Of a DNA stretch of 5,296 nt, positions 1 to 5,296 are shown one piece after another. The position numbers and the translations under genes are program-made. A model generated the notes under the pieces. It made no database searches. It had not been told where the DNA came from and was given only the letters and a program-made list of their open reading frames with translations. The stretch is from Burkholderiales bacterium (GTDB lineage: Bacteria; Pseudomonadota; Gammaproteobacteria; Burkholderiales; Casimicrobiaceae), in the NCBI GenBank assembly GCA_025354075.1, contig JANXNO010000010.1, forward strand, positions 1 to 5,296. Reading direction: 5' to 3'. Every line of letters starts with the position of its first letter. Positions within the stretch are counted from its first letter, which is position 1.

Positions 1-579
1 AATTTGTCAGTTGCATACAAATCGCACGACCACGTGGATGTCGTGCTGACGGGGCGACAGGAAACGCTGGTGCTGCGCTACAACGACCCGCGTCGTTTTG
101 GCTCAATGCATCATTTTTCAGGGCTTGACGCTGAGCAGCCGTTGCTCGCGCACTTGGGGCCCGAGCCTTTGACGGGCGAACTGACGGGCGAGTATTTGTA
201 CGAACAAACACGCCGCCGCACGGTAGCCATCAAGCAGGCCTTAATGGACAACACGCTGGTCGTTGGTGTGGGAAATATTTATGCGAACGAGTCCCTGTTT
301 CGCGCGGGCATTCATCCGGACCGCGCGGCAAATCGCGTTTCACTGGCGCGCTACAAACGGCTGGCTTTGGAGGTGAAAGCGGTGCTCATCGAGGCCATTG
401 CGGCAGGCGGCTCGACGCTGCGCGATTTCGTCAATACCGCGGGCGAACCGGGTTACTTTCAGCTCGATTATTTTGTGTATGGTCGCGACGGTCAGCCGTG
501 CAAAGTGTGCGGTACACCCCTCAAGCTGATGCGGCACGGCGGGCGGGCGACGGTGTTTTGCGCTAGCTGTCAGCGATAA
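1..579 (+). CDS. mutM: Formamidopyrimidine-DNA glycosylase (Fpg/MutM), C-terminal part; 5' end outside window
   Basis: Base-excision-repair enzyme that removes 8-oxoguanine and formamidopyrimidines from DNA and nicks the strand by beta/delta elimination; cytoplasmic. The visible 192 residues begin just after where the family's HLGMSG segment would lie, so roughly the first 75-80 residues, including the catalytic N-terminal Pro-Glu, are off the left edge. Seen in the fragment: DPRRFG at residues 29-34 (the Arg and Phe that fill the gap left by the flipped base), Lys78 in AIK, and GVGNIYANE from residue 89 (the helix-two-turn-helix Asn that contacts phosphate). GGSTLRDF and GEPGYFQLDYFVYGR follow. 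A C-terminal zinc finger has Cys167, Cys170, Cys187 and Cys190 (C-x2-C-x16-C-x2-C), with the DNA-contacting Arg182 in GRATVFC. The visible part is intact, with no frameshift, and ends at TAA. It faces the minus-strand operon tail-to-tail and is functionally unrelated to it. The identification is secure. Confidence 0.97.
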   Translation, partial: NLSVAYKSHDHVDVVLTGRQETLVLRYNDPRRFGSMHHFSGLDAEQPLLAHLGPEPLTGELTGEYLYEQTRRRTVAIKQALMDNTLVVGVGNIYANESLFRAGIHPDRAANRVSLARYKRLALEVKAVLIEAIAAGGSTLRDFVNTAGEPGYFQLDYFVYGRDGQPCKVCGTPLKLMRHGGRATVFCASCQR

Positions 580-582
580 AAG

Positions 583-1317
583 TTAACGACTCAAACGCAT
601 CATCGCGTCGGGCATGTGCTGCCATTGCACGTCGAAATGCGGCGTGGTGCGTTCTACCCGTGGTAGCGCTTTTCCCATTGCGATACGCGCTCCGGCTAAC
701 ACGCTATCGATGATGGGCATATTGATCGAAGGTTGCACCAGTGCTGCGTAGCCCGCGAGACCGGCACCGCCGAGGATGATCGACTTGACGTCATATTTCG
801 CCGCTCGCTGGCAGGCTTGCGTGAGAATTTTTACAGCCTGTTCGGGATTGGCAAGCAATTCGGCGCCCGTTTCGCGCACCGTTTCGATGTGGTTGAGACT
901 TGCCCTGAATCCAAGCGATTGCGCGATGCGATGCAGCATCGGCCCCCAGCGTTCACCGCCCGTAACTATGGCGAACGAGCCTAGCGCCGATGCTTCAATG
1001 AATGAGGCTTCGGCAAGGCCGGTGACAGGGCAAGCAGCGCTTTCGCGTAAAGCATGCAAGCCTGGGTCGCCGAAGCAGCCGATCAAGACGCGATCTGGAT
1101 GCTCCGTCGGCGGCGTGGCGAGCAGATGCGTGGCCCACGCGTCCAGCAATGCGTGGCCCGCCACGGCGTAGCTCGCCTCACAGGCGATGTACGCGGCCCC
1201 GAAGTTGGCCGTAATGCAGGTAAGCTGGGTGTCGGCATCGAGTGCAAGCGGGATGTGTTGCGCGAGTCGTTGGGCGGTCGCTGCACTCGTGTTCGGGTTG
1301 ATGACGAGTAGGCGCAT
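583..1317 (-). CDS. Asp/Glu/hydantoin racemase family protein with a single catalytic Cys
   Basis: A 244-residue cytoplasmic protein of the Asp/Glu racemase superfamily, closest in style to hydantoin/allantoin racemases (usual length about 240-250). Family marks: an N-terminal strand with NPNT at residues 7-10, GCFGDPG at 80-86 with the first catalytic position Cys81, a VTGG segment near 118-121, and ILGGAGLAG at 181-189. In classical hydantoin racemases the last motif reads LGCAG and supplies the second Cys; here that position is Gly184. Two-base racemisation is therefore not assured, and the protein could be a one-base isomerase, a decarboxylase-like enzyme or a racemase subgroup with another base. 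The ATG overlaps the TGA of the upstream permease by one base (TGATG), implying translational coupling; a GTG one codon earlier (1320) is an alternative start. The ATG places MRLLVINPN at the terminus, as usual in the family. It is the last gene of the transporter operon, so it probably acts on the imported substrate. The family is secure; the substrate is unknown. Confidence 0.9.
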   Translation of the reverse strand: MRLLVINPNTSAATAQRLAQHIPLALDADTQLTCITANFGAAYIACEASYAVAGHALLDAWATHLLATPPTEHPDRVLIGCFGDPGLHALRESAACPVTGLAEASFIEASALGSFAIVTGGERWGPMLHRIAQSLGFRASLNHIETVRETGAELLANPEQAVKILTQACQRAAKYDVKSIILGGAGLAGYAALVQPSINMPIIDSVLAGARIAMGKALPRVERTTPHFDVQWQHMPDAMMRLSR

Positions 1318-2201
1318 CACTTACGTTTTCGTGCGAGCCACATGGCAGCCGCAATCGTGACGCCCATGACTACGAACGACACCAGCGTCGTCAGCGTGCC
1401 GAGCGCATAGATTGCGGGATTGGTGACCGTAGTGGTCAAGCCCTGAAGCTCCAGCGGCAACGTGTTGACGTCGCCAATCGCCTGCGACGTGCGTGCGATT
1501 TCGTCCCAGCTCAGGGTGAAGCCGAACATGCCGATGCCGACAACCGATGGCGCAATCAGCGGGAACACCACGAAACGAAACGTTTGCCACGGTGTCGCAC
1601 CGAGGTCGGCTGCGGCTTCTTCATAGGCACGGTTGAAGCGGTTGAACACGGCGAACATGATGAGTAGCCCAAACGGCAGCGTCCAGGTCAAATGCGCGCC
1701 AAGAGCCGACGTGAACATGCCGAGCGACGTGCCAAAGCTCTCGAGCATCGAAGTTGCGCCGAATGCCTCAAGCACGTATTTCATACCGTTGTCGAGCAGA
1801 CGAAACTGCAACCCGATGCCCAGCGACACGATGATCGAAGGCATGATCAGGCTGGCTACCGTCACGTAGAACAGTGCGTTACCGCCACACAGTTTTTTGC
1901 GAAAGGCAAGCCCTGCGAGCACCGAGAACGCCACGGTAATCAGCATCACGACCAAACCTAACAGGAGTGATCGTTTGAGCGCCGCAGCGATGTCCACAAC
2001 GCCCAGACCTTCTGCTAGTTTGCCAAACCAGTGCAGTGATATACCGCGCAACGGGAAGGTGAGCCCACCGTCGGTCCCCTGAAAACTCAGGATGAATATC
2101 GTGATCATAGGGCCGTAGAGGAAGATCACGAACAGCACGAATATGGCGAGCAACGGCAGGTAGCCGGATGCGCGTTTGGGGGCGTATTTTTTGTTCGACA
2201 T
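1317..2201 (-). CDS. ABC transporter permease, PotC/PotI type
   Basis: Inner-membrane permease of the spermidine/putrescine-type (PotC-like) branch of ABC importers, 294 residues, slightly longer than E. coli PotC. About six hydrophobic segments can be seen, near residues 14-40, 75-100, 108-133, 160-187, 213-232 and 264-289. The cytoplasmic EAA loop that docks on the ATPase is at about 194-216 (EEAAADLGATPWQ, then FPLIAPS), and is followed by LSWDE, comparable to the LSFDD region of PotC proteins. The short N-terminus is basic (SNKKYAPKR) and the C-terminus ends RKRK, consistent with cytoplasmic ends. The ATG at 2201 is chosen because the basic N-terminus fits the family; the upstream GAG is only a weak ribosome site. 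A REP inverted pair ends 26 bases before this start. The stop overlaps the racemase start. It should form a heterodimer with the PotB-type permease upstream. The substrate cannot be read from the permease. Confidence 0.93.
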   Translation of the reverse strand: MSNKKYAPKRASGYLPLLAIFVLFVIFLYGPMITIFILSFQGTDGGLTFPLRGISLHWFGKLAEGLGVVDIAAALKRSLLLGLVVMLITVAFSVLAGLAFRKKLCGGNALFYVTVASLIMPSIIVSLGIGLQFRLLDNGMKYVLEAFGATSMLESFGTSLGMFTSALGAHLTWTLPFGLLIMFAVFNRFNRAYEEAAADLGATPWQTFRFVVFPLIAPSVVGIGMFGFTLSWDEIARTSQAIGDVNTLPLELQGLTTTVTNPAIYALGTLTTLVSFVVMGVTIAAAMWLARKRK

Positions 2202-2227
2202 ACCAGCTCAGTATGTAGTGTGCAGCT

Positions 2228-2294
2228 TGTAGGAGCGGCTCTGCCGAGACCGGGTGGTTATCGTTACGCTGGTCGCGGCAGAGCCGCTCCTACA
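2228..2294. repeat. Inverted pair of GTAG-type REP elements (BIME-like)
   Basis: Two copies of TGTAGGAGCGGCTCTGCCG face each other: the plus-strand copy at 2228-2246 and its exact reverse complement at 2276-2294, identical over 19 bases. After one A/G mismatch, four more pairs follow (GACC 2248-2251 with GGTC 2271-2274), leaving a 19-base loop at 2252-2270. Each unit also folds alone (CGGC-TCT-GCCG) and carries GTAG on its outer side (2229-2232, and 2290-2293 read on the minus strand). This is the layout of GTAG-headed REP sequences known in Pseudomonas, Stenotrophomonas and relatives, which are mobilised by RAYT transposases. It fills most of the 122-base gap between the two permease genes. 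No T-run follows on either strand, so it is not a typical Rho-independent terminator. It may stabilise mRNA ends or attenuate read-through to the last two genes. Confidence 0.88.
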
Positions 2295-2323
2295 GGGCCG
2301 ATCCAATCGCGTCGCGTTGAAAC

Positions 2324-3211
2324 TCACAACTCCCTCCGAATATCGACCAGCCGCGTCAGTCCCCAGATAATCATCAGCGCCACAAGCAACAAAATCACCG
2401 CGTTCGCCGCAGCCAGTGGCAGTTGCAGCGCCGAGGTTTGCACCTGAATGATCTTGCCGACGGAGGCGATCTGCTGGCCGCCCATGACGCCGACCGTGAC
2501 GAAGTCGCCCATCACCATTGTGATCACGAAGATGGAGCCGATGATCACGCCGGTGCGCGACAGCGGCACGATCACGTTCCACAACGTTTGCCACGCCGAC
2601 GCGCCCGCGTCGTTCGCGGCCTCAAGCAATGAGCGATCAATGCGCATCATCGAATTGAAGATCGGCACGATCATGAACATGGTGAACAGATGCACAAACG
2701 CGAGCACCACCGAGAACTCGGAGAACAGCAGCCACTCAATCGGCTTGTCGACGACGCCCGCGCCGACCAACGCCTGATTGACCAGACCATTGCGGCCCAG
2801 CAGCGGAATCCACGAGATCATGCGGATCACGTTTGACGTCCAGAACGGGATCGTACACAGCACAAACAGCAGCGTTTGCACGTTGGCCGAGCGCACGTGA
2901 AACGCTAGAAAGTAAGCCACGGAGAAACCAAGCAGCAGCGTGACCAACCACACTAAAAAGCTCATGCGCAGTGTGGCGAAATACGTCTTGAAGGTCACGC
3001 AGACATCGCCGTATTCGTTGAGGCTGCCGCAGCCGTCGAAGATGGCGATGTAGTTACGCAGCGTGAACGCCGGGATGATTTCGTAATCGTTGAAATTCCA
3101 GAAGCTGACCATCAAGATCAGCGCCAGCGGAATCAGGAACAACAGCAGGAAGACCAGCGCATACGGCGTGGCCTGCCAGTTTGCCGAGATTGACAACGGT
3201 TTTTGATTCAT
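2324..3211 (-). CDS. ABC transporter permease, PotB/PotH type
   Basis: Inner-membrane permease of the PotB-like branch, 295 residues from the ATG at 3211, a normal length. Hydrophobic segments are near residues 17-38, 80-105, 112-137, 161-186, 217-245 and 266-287. Family marks: LLGRNGLVN at 137-145 (PotB proteins have a comparable LG-x-NGL-x-N stretch), the cytoplasmic EAA loop at about 196-218 (LEAANDAGASAWQ, then VIVPLS), and MGDFVTVGVMGG at 234-245, matching the conserved G-[ED]-F region after the loop. The periplasmic loop after the first segment holds two Cys (residues 61 and 71), which could pair. A TTG at 3220 would add three residues; ATG is preferred, although neither start has a clear Shine-Dalgarno sequence. 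It lies 163 bases after the binding-protein gene and 122 bases before its partner permease. It is expected to form the translocation pore with the PotC-type protein. Confidence 0.93.
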   Translation of the reverse strand: MNQKPLSISANWQATPYALVFLLLFLIPLALILMVSFWNFNDYEIIPAFTLRNYIAIFDGCGSLNEYGDVCVTFKTYFATLRMSFLVWLVTLLLGFSVAYFLAFHVRSANVQTLLFVLCTIPFWTSNVIRMISWIPLLGRNGLVNQALVGAGVVDKPIEWLLFSEFSVVLAFVHLFTMFMIVPIFNSMMRIDRSLLEAANDAGASAWQTLWNVIVPLSRTGVIIGSIFVITMVMGDFVTVGVMGGQQIASVGKIIQVQTSALQLPLAAANAVILLLVALMIIWGLTRLVDIRREL

Positions 3212-3374
3212 GCGAGCCAACGGCTAGGTTGGGCAGCCAATGACCAGCCTACAGCTTTTCCATGAAATCGCCGTTGCGTCGGGGCTAAACCATCAAAAAG
3301 CCAAATATCGACAATATGCGTTTTAATGGTCTCAGCCCAATAAAATAAGTAACTTCAGCAGAAAGCTATATACG
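3212..3374. other. AT-richer intergenic gap between binding-protein and permease genes
   Basis: A gap of 163 bases, visibly richer in A and T than its surroundings. It contains an imperfect inverted repeat: GGGCT 3282-3286 pairs with AGCCC 3334-3338, and ACCAT 3289-3293 with ATGGT 3326-3330. A small internal loop separates the two paired blocks and the apical loop is 32 bases. No T-run follows on the minus strand, so this is not a clear terminator. I see no convincing -35/-10 pair on the minus strand and no small gene. A structure here could protect the upstream binding-protein message, as is common after SBP genes, but that is inference. Confidence 0.4.
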
Positions 3375-4655
3375 CTACGCCGCCACGAACTCATTCCATT
3401 TTTTGACCATGTATTCGTTCTCGTCCATCAGCGCATTCCAGCACGCGATGCCGCCCATGCGGGTTTCGTAGCTGCCGCCGTCGCGCGTTGCGCCGGTTTT
3501 GGCGAGCACGTCGCCGTTCGGCGATTTGATGTCTTGCGTCGCCGGTTTGCCTTCCATCCAGTACGCCCATTCGTACGCTTCCATTTTTGACTTTGCGGTC
3601 TCAAGCACTGCGCTGTAGTAGCCCTGACGATTCAGGTACGCACCGGCCCATCCATCGAGGAACCAGTTGATGAATTCGTAGACACCGTCGGCTTTTTTTC
3701 CGGTCACGGTTTTCGGTACGCCGAAGCCCGCCGCCCAGGCGCGGTAGCCTTCTTTCAGCGGCTGGAATGTGCATGCGATGCCCTTGGTGCGAACGGCAGT
3801 CACCGCAGGCGACCACATCGACTGAATCACCACTTCACCGGACGCCATCAAGTTCACCGACTCGTTAAAGTCCTTCCACAATGCGCGAAACTGGCCTGCT
3901 TTTTTCGCCTCAATCAGGGTCTTGATCGTGAGATCAATTTCCTTCTTGGTCATGTTGCCCTTGTCGGGATACTTATAAATGCCCTTGGCTTCAACCACCA
4001 TCGCCGCATCCATGATGCCGATGGACGGAATGTTCAGGATCGCGGCTTTGCCCTTGAATTCAGGGTTCAGAAGCTCTGCCCACGAATCAATCGGGCGCTT
4101 GATCAGGTCAGGACGAATGCCCAACGTGTCCGCGTTGTAGACCGTTGGAATCAATGACATGAACTGAGTCGGACTCTTTGCAAAAACCTTGGATTTTTCG
4201 CCTTCGAGGTAGATCACTTTTTTCGGCGCAGTACCCTGATCGCCGACCTTTTTTCCGGCGACTTCGCCCGTGGTGAACAGGCTCGTAATCTTCCCGGAAT
4301 TCTTGATGCGTTTAGTGTCGATGCCTTTCAGATTGCCGGTCGGGACGATCTTTTTCAGCGAGAAGTATTCGGTATCGATCAGATCAAAACTGTTCGGTGC
4401 AGTCACGGCGCGCTTGGTCACGTCATCGGTTGTGACGGCAACATATTGAATTTCAATGCCCGTGTCCGCTTTGAATTTCTCGGCGATTGCCTTGTCCTGA
4501 TTCACCGCCGTGCCCAAGTAGCGCAGTACGATTTTTTCCTGCGCATGAATCGCGGGGAACATTCCTGCCGCCAGAATGCCGGCTGTACCTTTGAGCAGCG
4601 TGCGGCGCTTCTGATCTGCGAGCGTCGTGTCAACCGTAGTGTTCGTTTCGTCCAT
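3375..4655 (-). CDS. ABC transporter periplasmic substrate-binding protein (PotD/PotF-like), Tat signal
   Basis: Extracellular solute-binding protein that should capture the ligand in the periplasm and deliver it to the permease pair. It has 426 residues, longer than PotD (about 350) because of an extended N-terminus and a C-terminal stretch after about residue 355. The N-terminus has a twin-arginine motif, KRRTLLKG at 16-23, then a moderately hydrophobic stretch and a likely cleavage after AIHA (residue 38), suggesting folded export by Tat. Family features: YLGTAVNQDKAIAEKF at 46-61, SFDLIDTEYF at 89-98, SWAELLNPEFKGKAAI at 191-206, DFNESVNLMASGEVVIQSMWS at 262-282 and YRAWAAGFGVP at 304-314. 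The last aligns by eye with the PotD segment whose Trp-x-Asp holds the polyamine; here it reads Trp307-Ala-Ala309. Cys295 and Cys405 are the only cysteines. The ATG at 4655 has AAGGAG 8 bases upstream. It follows the ATPase gene by 31 bases. The family is sure; the ligand is unknown and probably not a polyamine. Confidence 0.93.
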   Translation of the reverse strand: MDETNTTVDTTLADQKRRTLLKGTAGILAAGMFPAIHAQEKIVLRYLGTAVNQDKAIAEKFKADTGIEIQYVAVTTDDVTKRAVTAPNSFDLIDTEYFSLKKIVPTGNLKGIDTKRIKNSGKITSLFTTGEVAGKKVGDQGTAPKKVIYLEGEKSKVFAKSPTQFMSLIPTVYNADTLGIRPDLIKRPIDSWAELLNPEFKGKAAILNIPSIGIMDAAMVVEAKGIYKYPDKGNMTKKEIDLTIKTLIEAKKAGQFRALWKDFNESVNLMASGEVVIQSMWSPAVTAVRTKGIACTFQPLKEGYRAWAAGFGVPKTVTGKKADGVYEFINWFLDGWAGAYLNRQGYYSAVLETAKSKMEAYEWAYWMEGKPATQDIKSPNGDVLAKTGATRDGGSYETRMGGIACWNALMDENEYMVKKWNEFVAA

Positions 4656-4663
4656 GAGTAAGG

Positions 4664-4669
4664 CTCCTT
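4664..4669 (-). promoter_or_regulatory. Shine-Dalgarno site of the binding-protein gene
   Basis: Read on the minus strand this is AAGGAG with 8 bases between it and the ATG at 4655, a near-ideal ribosome site that fixes the start. It is the only strong one visible in the operon: the two permease genes and the racemase have weak or no matches. That fits higher translation of the binding protein than of the membrane and enzyme subunits. Confidence 0.8.
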
Positions 4670-4686
4670 GATTGAGATTGTTGAAG

Positions 4687-5296
4687 TTAAATGGTAGCGC
4701 GGGGTGGTTGCAGCGAATGCGCGCTCGCCCACCAGAGATTGACCGACTCGCCTGTCAGGTAAGGACGCGCGGCGAACGTCGCTTCGGACAGCATCACCGA
4801 GACGGCAGTTCTGTCGTTGTCACCCGCCAACGAAGCAAGTGTTTGGAGCCCGAGCAAAACGTACGTGCCCTGATATTCCACGTCGGTAATGGTGGCGGCC
4901 AGGCTGCTGTTCGACGAATTTACTTCGCTTGAAACGGGCGCGATCCGCATCTGATCGTTGCGAACAGCGACCTTGCCGGAAGTCGTGTCAATCACGTTAT
5001 GCCCGCCCATGAATCGTGCGACAAATTCGTTGACCGGACGGTTGTAAACCTCGTTCGGTGAACCGACCTGCTCGATGATCCCGTGGTTCATCACGACCAT
5101 CGTGTCGGCGAGCGCCATCGCCTCTTCCTGCGAGTGCGTGACGTGGATAAAGGTAAGACCCAACTCCTTTTGCCAGCGACGCAATTCGGCGCGCATATGG
5201 ATGCGCAAGAACGGGTCAAGCGCCGACAGTGGCTCGTCAAGCAGAAGCACCTTCGGTTGCGTAATCAGCGCGCGCGCTAGTGCCACACGCTGCTGC
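4687..5296 (-). CDS. ABC transporter ATP-binding protein, PotA type; N-terminal part outside window
   Basis: Cytoplasmic ATPase subunit that powers the importer. The window holds the last 202 residues; the Walker A, the Q-loop and the start of the LSGGQ signature are beyond the right edge. The visible part opens with [10 protein letters not shown], the tail of the signature helix. Walker B follows (VLLLDEP, Asp20 and catalytic Glu21 of the fragment), then the D-loop SALD at 24-27 and the H-loop His54 in [35 protein letters not shown] leads into the C-terminal domain. That domain has TOBE-like features: [29 protein letters not shown] and a final GESVNLWW strand, as in PotA-type ATPases. All visible catalytic residues are intact. 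It is the most upstream gene seen in the operon; the promoter and any earlier genes lie outside the window. The family is secure; the symbol potA is withheld because the substrate is doubtful. Confidence 0.95.
   Translation of the reverse strand, partial: QQRVALARALITQPKVLLLDEPLSALDPFLRIHMRAELRRWQKELGLTFIHVTHSQEEAMALADTMVVMNHGIIEQVGSPNEVYNRPVNEFVARFMGGHNVIDTTSGKVAVRNDQMRIAPVSSEVNSSNSSLAATITDVEYQGTYVLLGLQTLASLAGDNDRTAVSVMLSEATFAARPYLTGESVNLWWASAHSLQPPRATI

Noticed and set aside
776..1171. A 131-codon open frame on the plus strand
   Set aside because: It is antisense to the racemase gene, whose protein has clear family motifs; the plus-strand product is low-complexity and resembles no known family. 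Treated as a GC-rich shadow frame.
2228..2294. Rho-independent terminator
   Set aside because: The stem is strong, but no run of T follows on either strand; the GTAG heads and paired mini-hairpins fit a REP pair better.
2208..2594. A 128-codon minus-strand open frame running from the PotB-type gene through the REP pair
   Set aside because: It overlaps the PotB-type permease in another frame, its product is Arg/His/Asp-rich, and it runs across the REP palindrome, so it is not a credible gene.
3300..3345. Possible internal minus-strand promoter in the AT-richer gap (TTGTCG with GTTTAG, or TTACTT with ATTAAA)
   Set aside because: Matches to the -35 and -10 consensus are poor and the spacing is off (about 18-19 bases), so it is not distinguishable from chance in AT-rich DNA.
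4672..4932. An 86-codon plus-strand open frame over the ATPase gene
   Set aside because: It is antisense to the well-supported TOBE-like region of the ATPase and has no recognisable features.

Overview
The window looks like ordinary chromosome from a proteobacterium, most likely a beta- or gammaproteobacterium. The MutM fragment has the proteobacterial GGSTLRDF and GEPGYFQLDYFVYGR stretches, and the transporter genes use GC-rich codons. A GTAG-type REP pair also points to proteobacteria. The species cannot be named from this sequence alone.

Layout: positions 1-579 (+) hold the C-terminal part of formamidopyrimidine-DNA glycosylase (mutM/fpg), cut by the left edge. It converges tail-to-tail, only 3 bases apart, with a five-gene minus-strand block that fills the rest of the window. 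Read in transcription order (right to left) the block is: the C-terminal two thirds of a PotA-type ABC ATPase, cut by the right edge (4687-5296); a solute-binding protein with a twin-arginine signal (3375-4655); a PotB-type permease (2324-3211); a PotC-type permease (1317-2201); and an Asp/Glu/hydantoin-racemase-family protein (583-1317) whose start overlaps the end of the last permease gene.

The block reads as one operon: a complete ABC importer of the polyamine/opine class plus a cytoplasmic enzyme that probably acts on the imported compound. The substrate is not settled. The binding protein appears to lack the acidic residue that PotD and PotF use to hold the polyamine amine, and a polyamine importer has no obvious need for a racemase. 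A chiral or cyclic nitrogen compound (hydantoin- or amino-acid-like) is a reasonable inference. The racemase-like protein keeps only the first of the two catalytic cysteines; the second position is Gly.

The clearest non-coding structure is a near-perfect inverted pair of GTAG-headed REP units (2228-2294) in the gap between the two permease genes. The SBP-permease gap (3212-3374) is AT-richer and holds only a weak inverted repeat. I see no tRNA, rRNA, CRISPR array, insertion sequence or convincing Rho-independent terminator. No wholly new system is evident. The points most worth a second look are the altered racemase active site, the likely non-polyamine substrate, and the REP pair inside the transporter operon.
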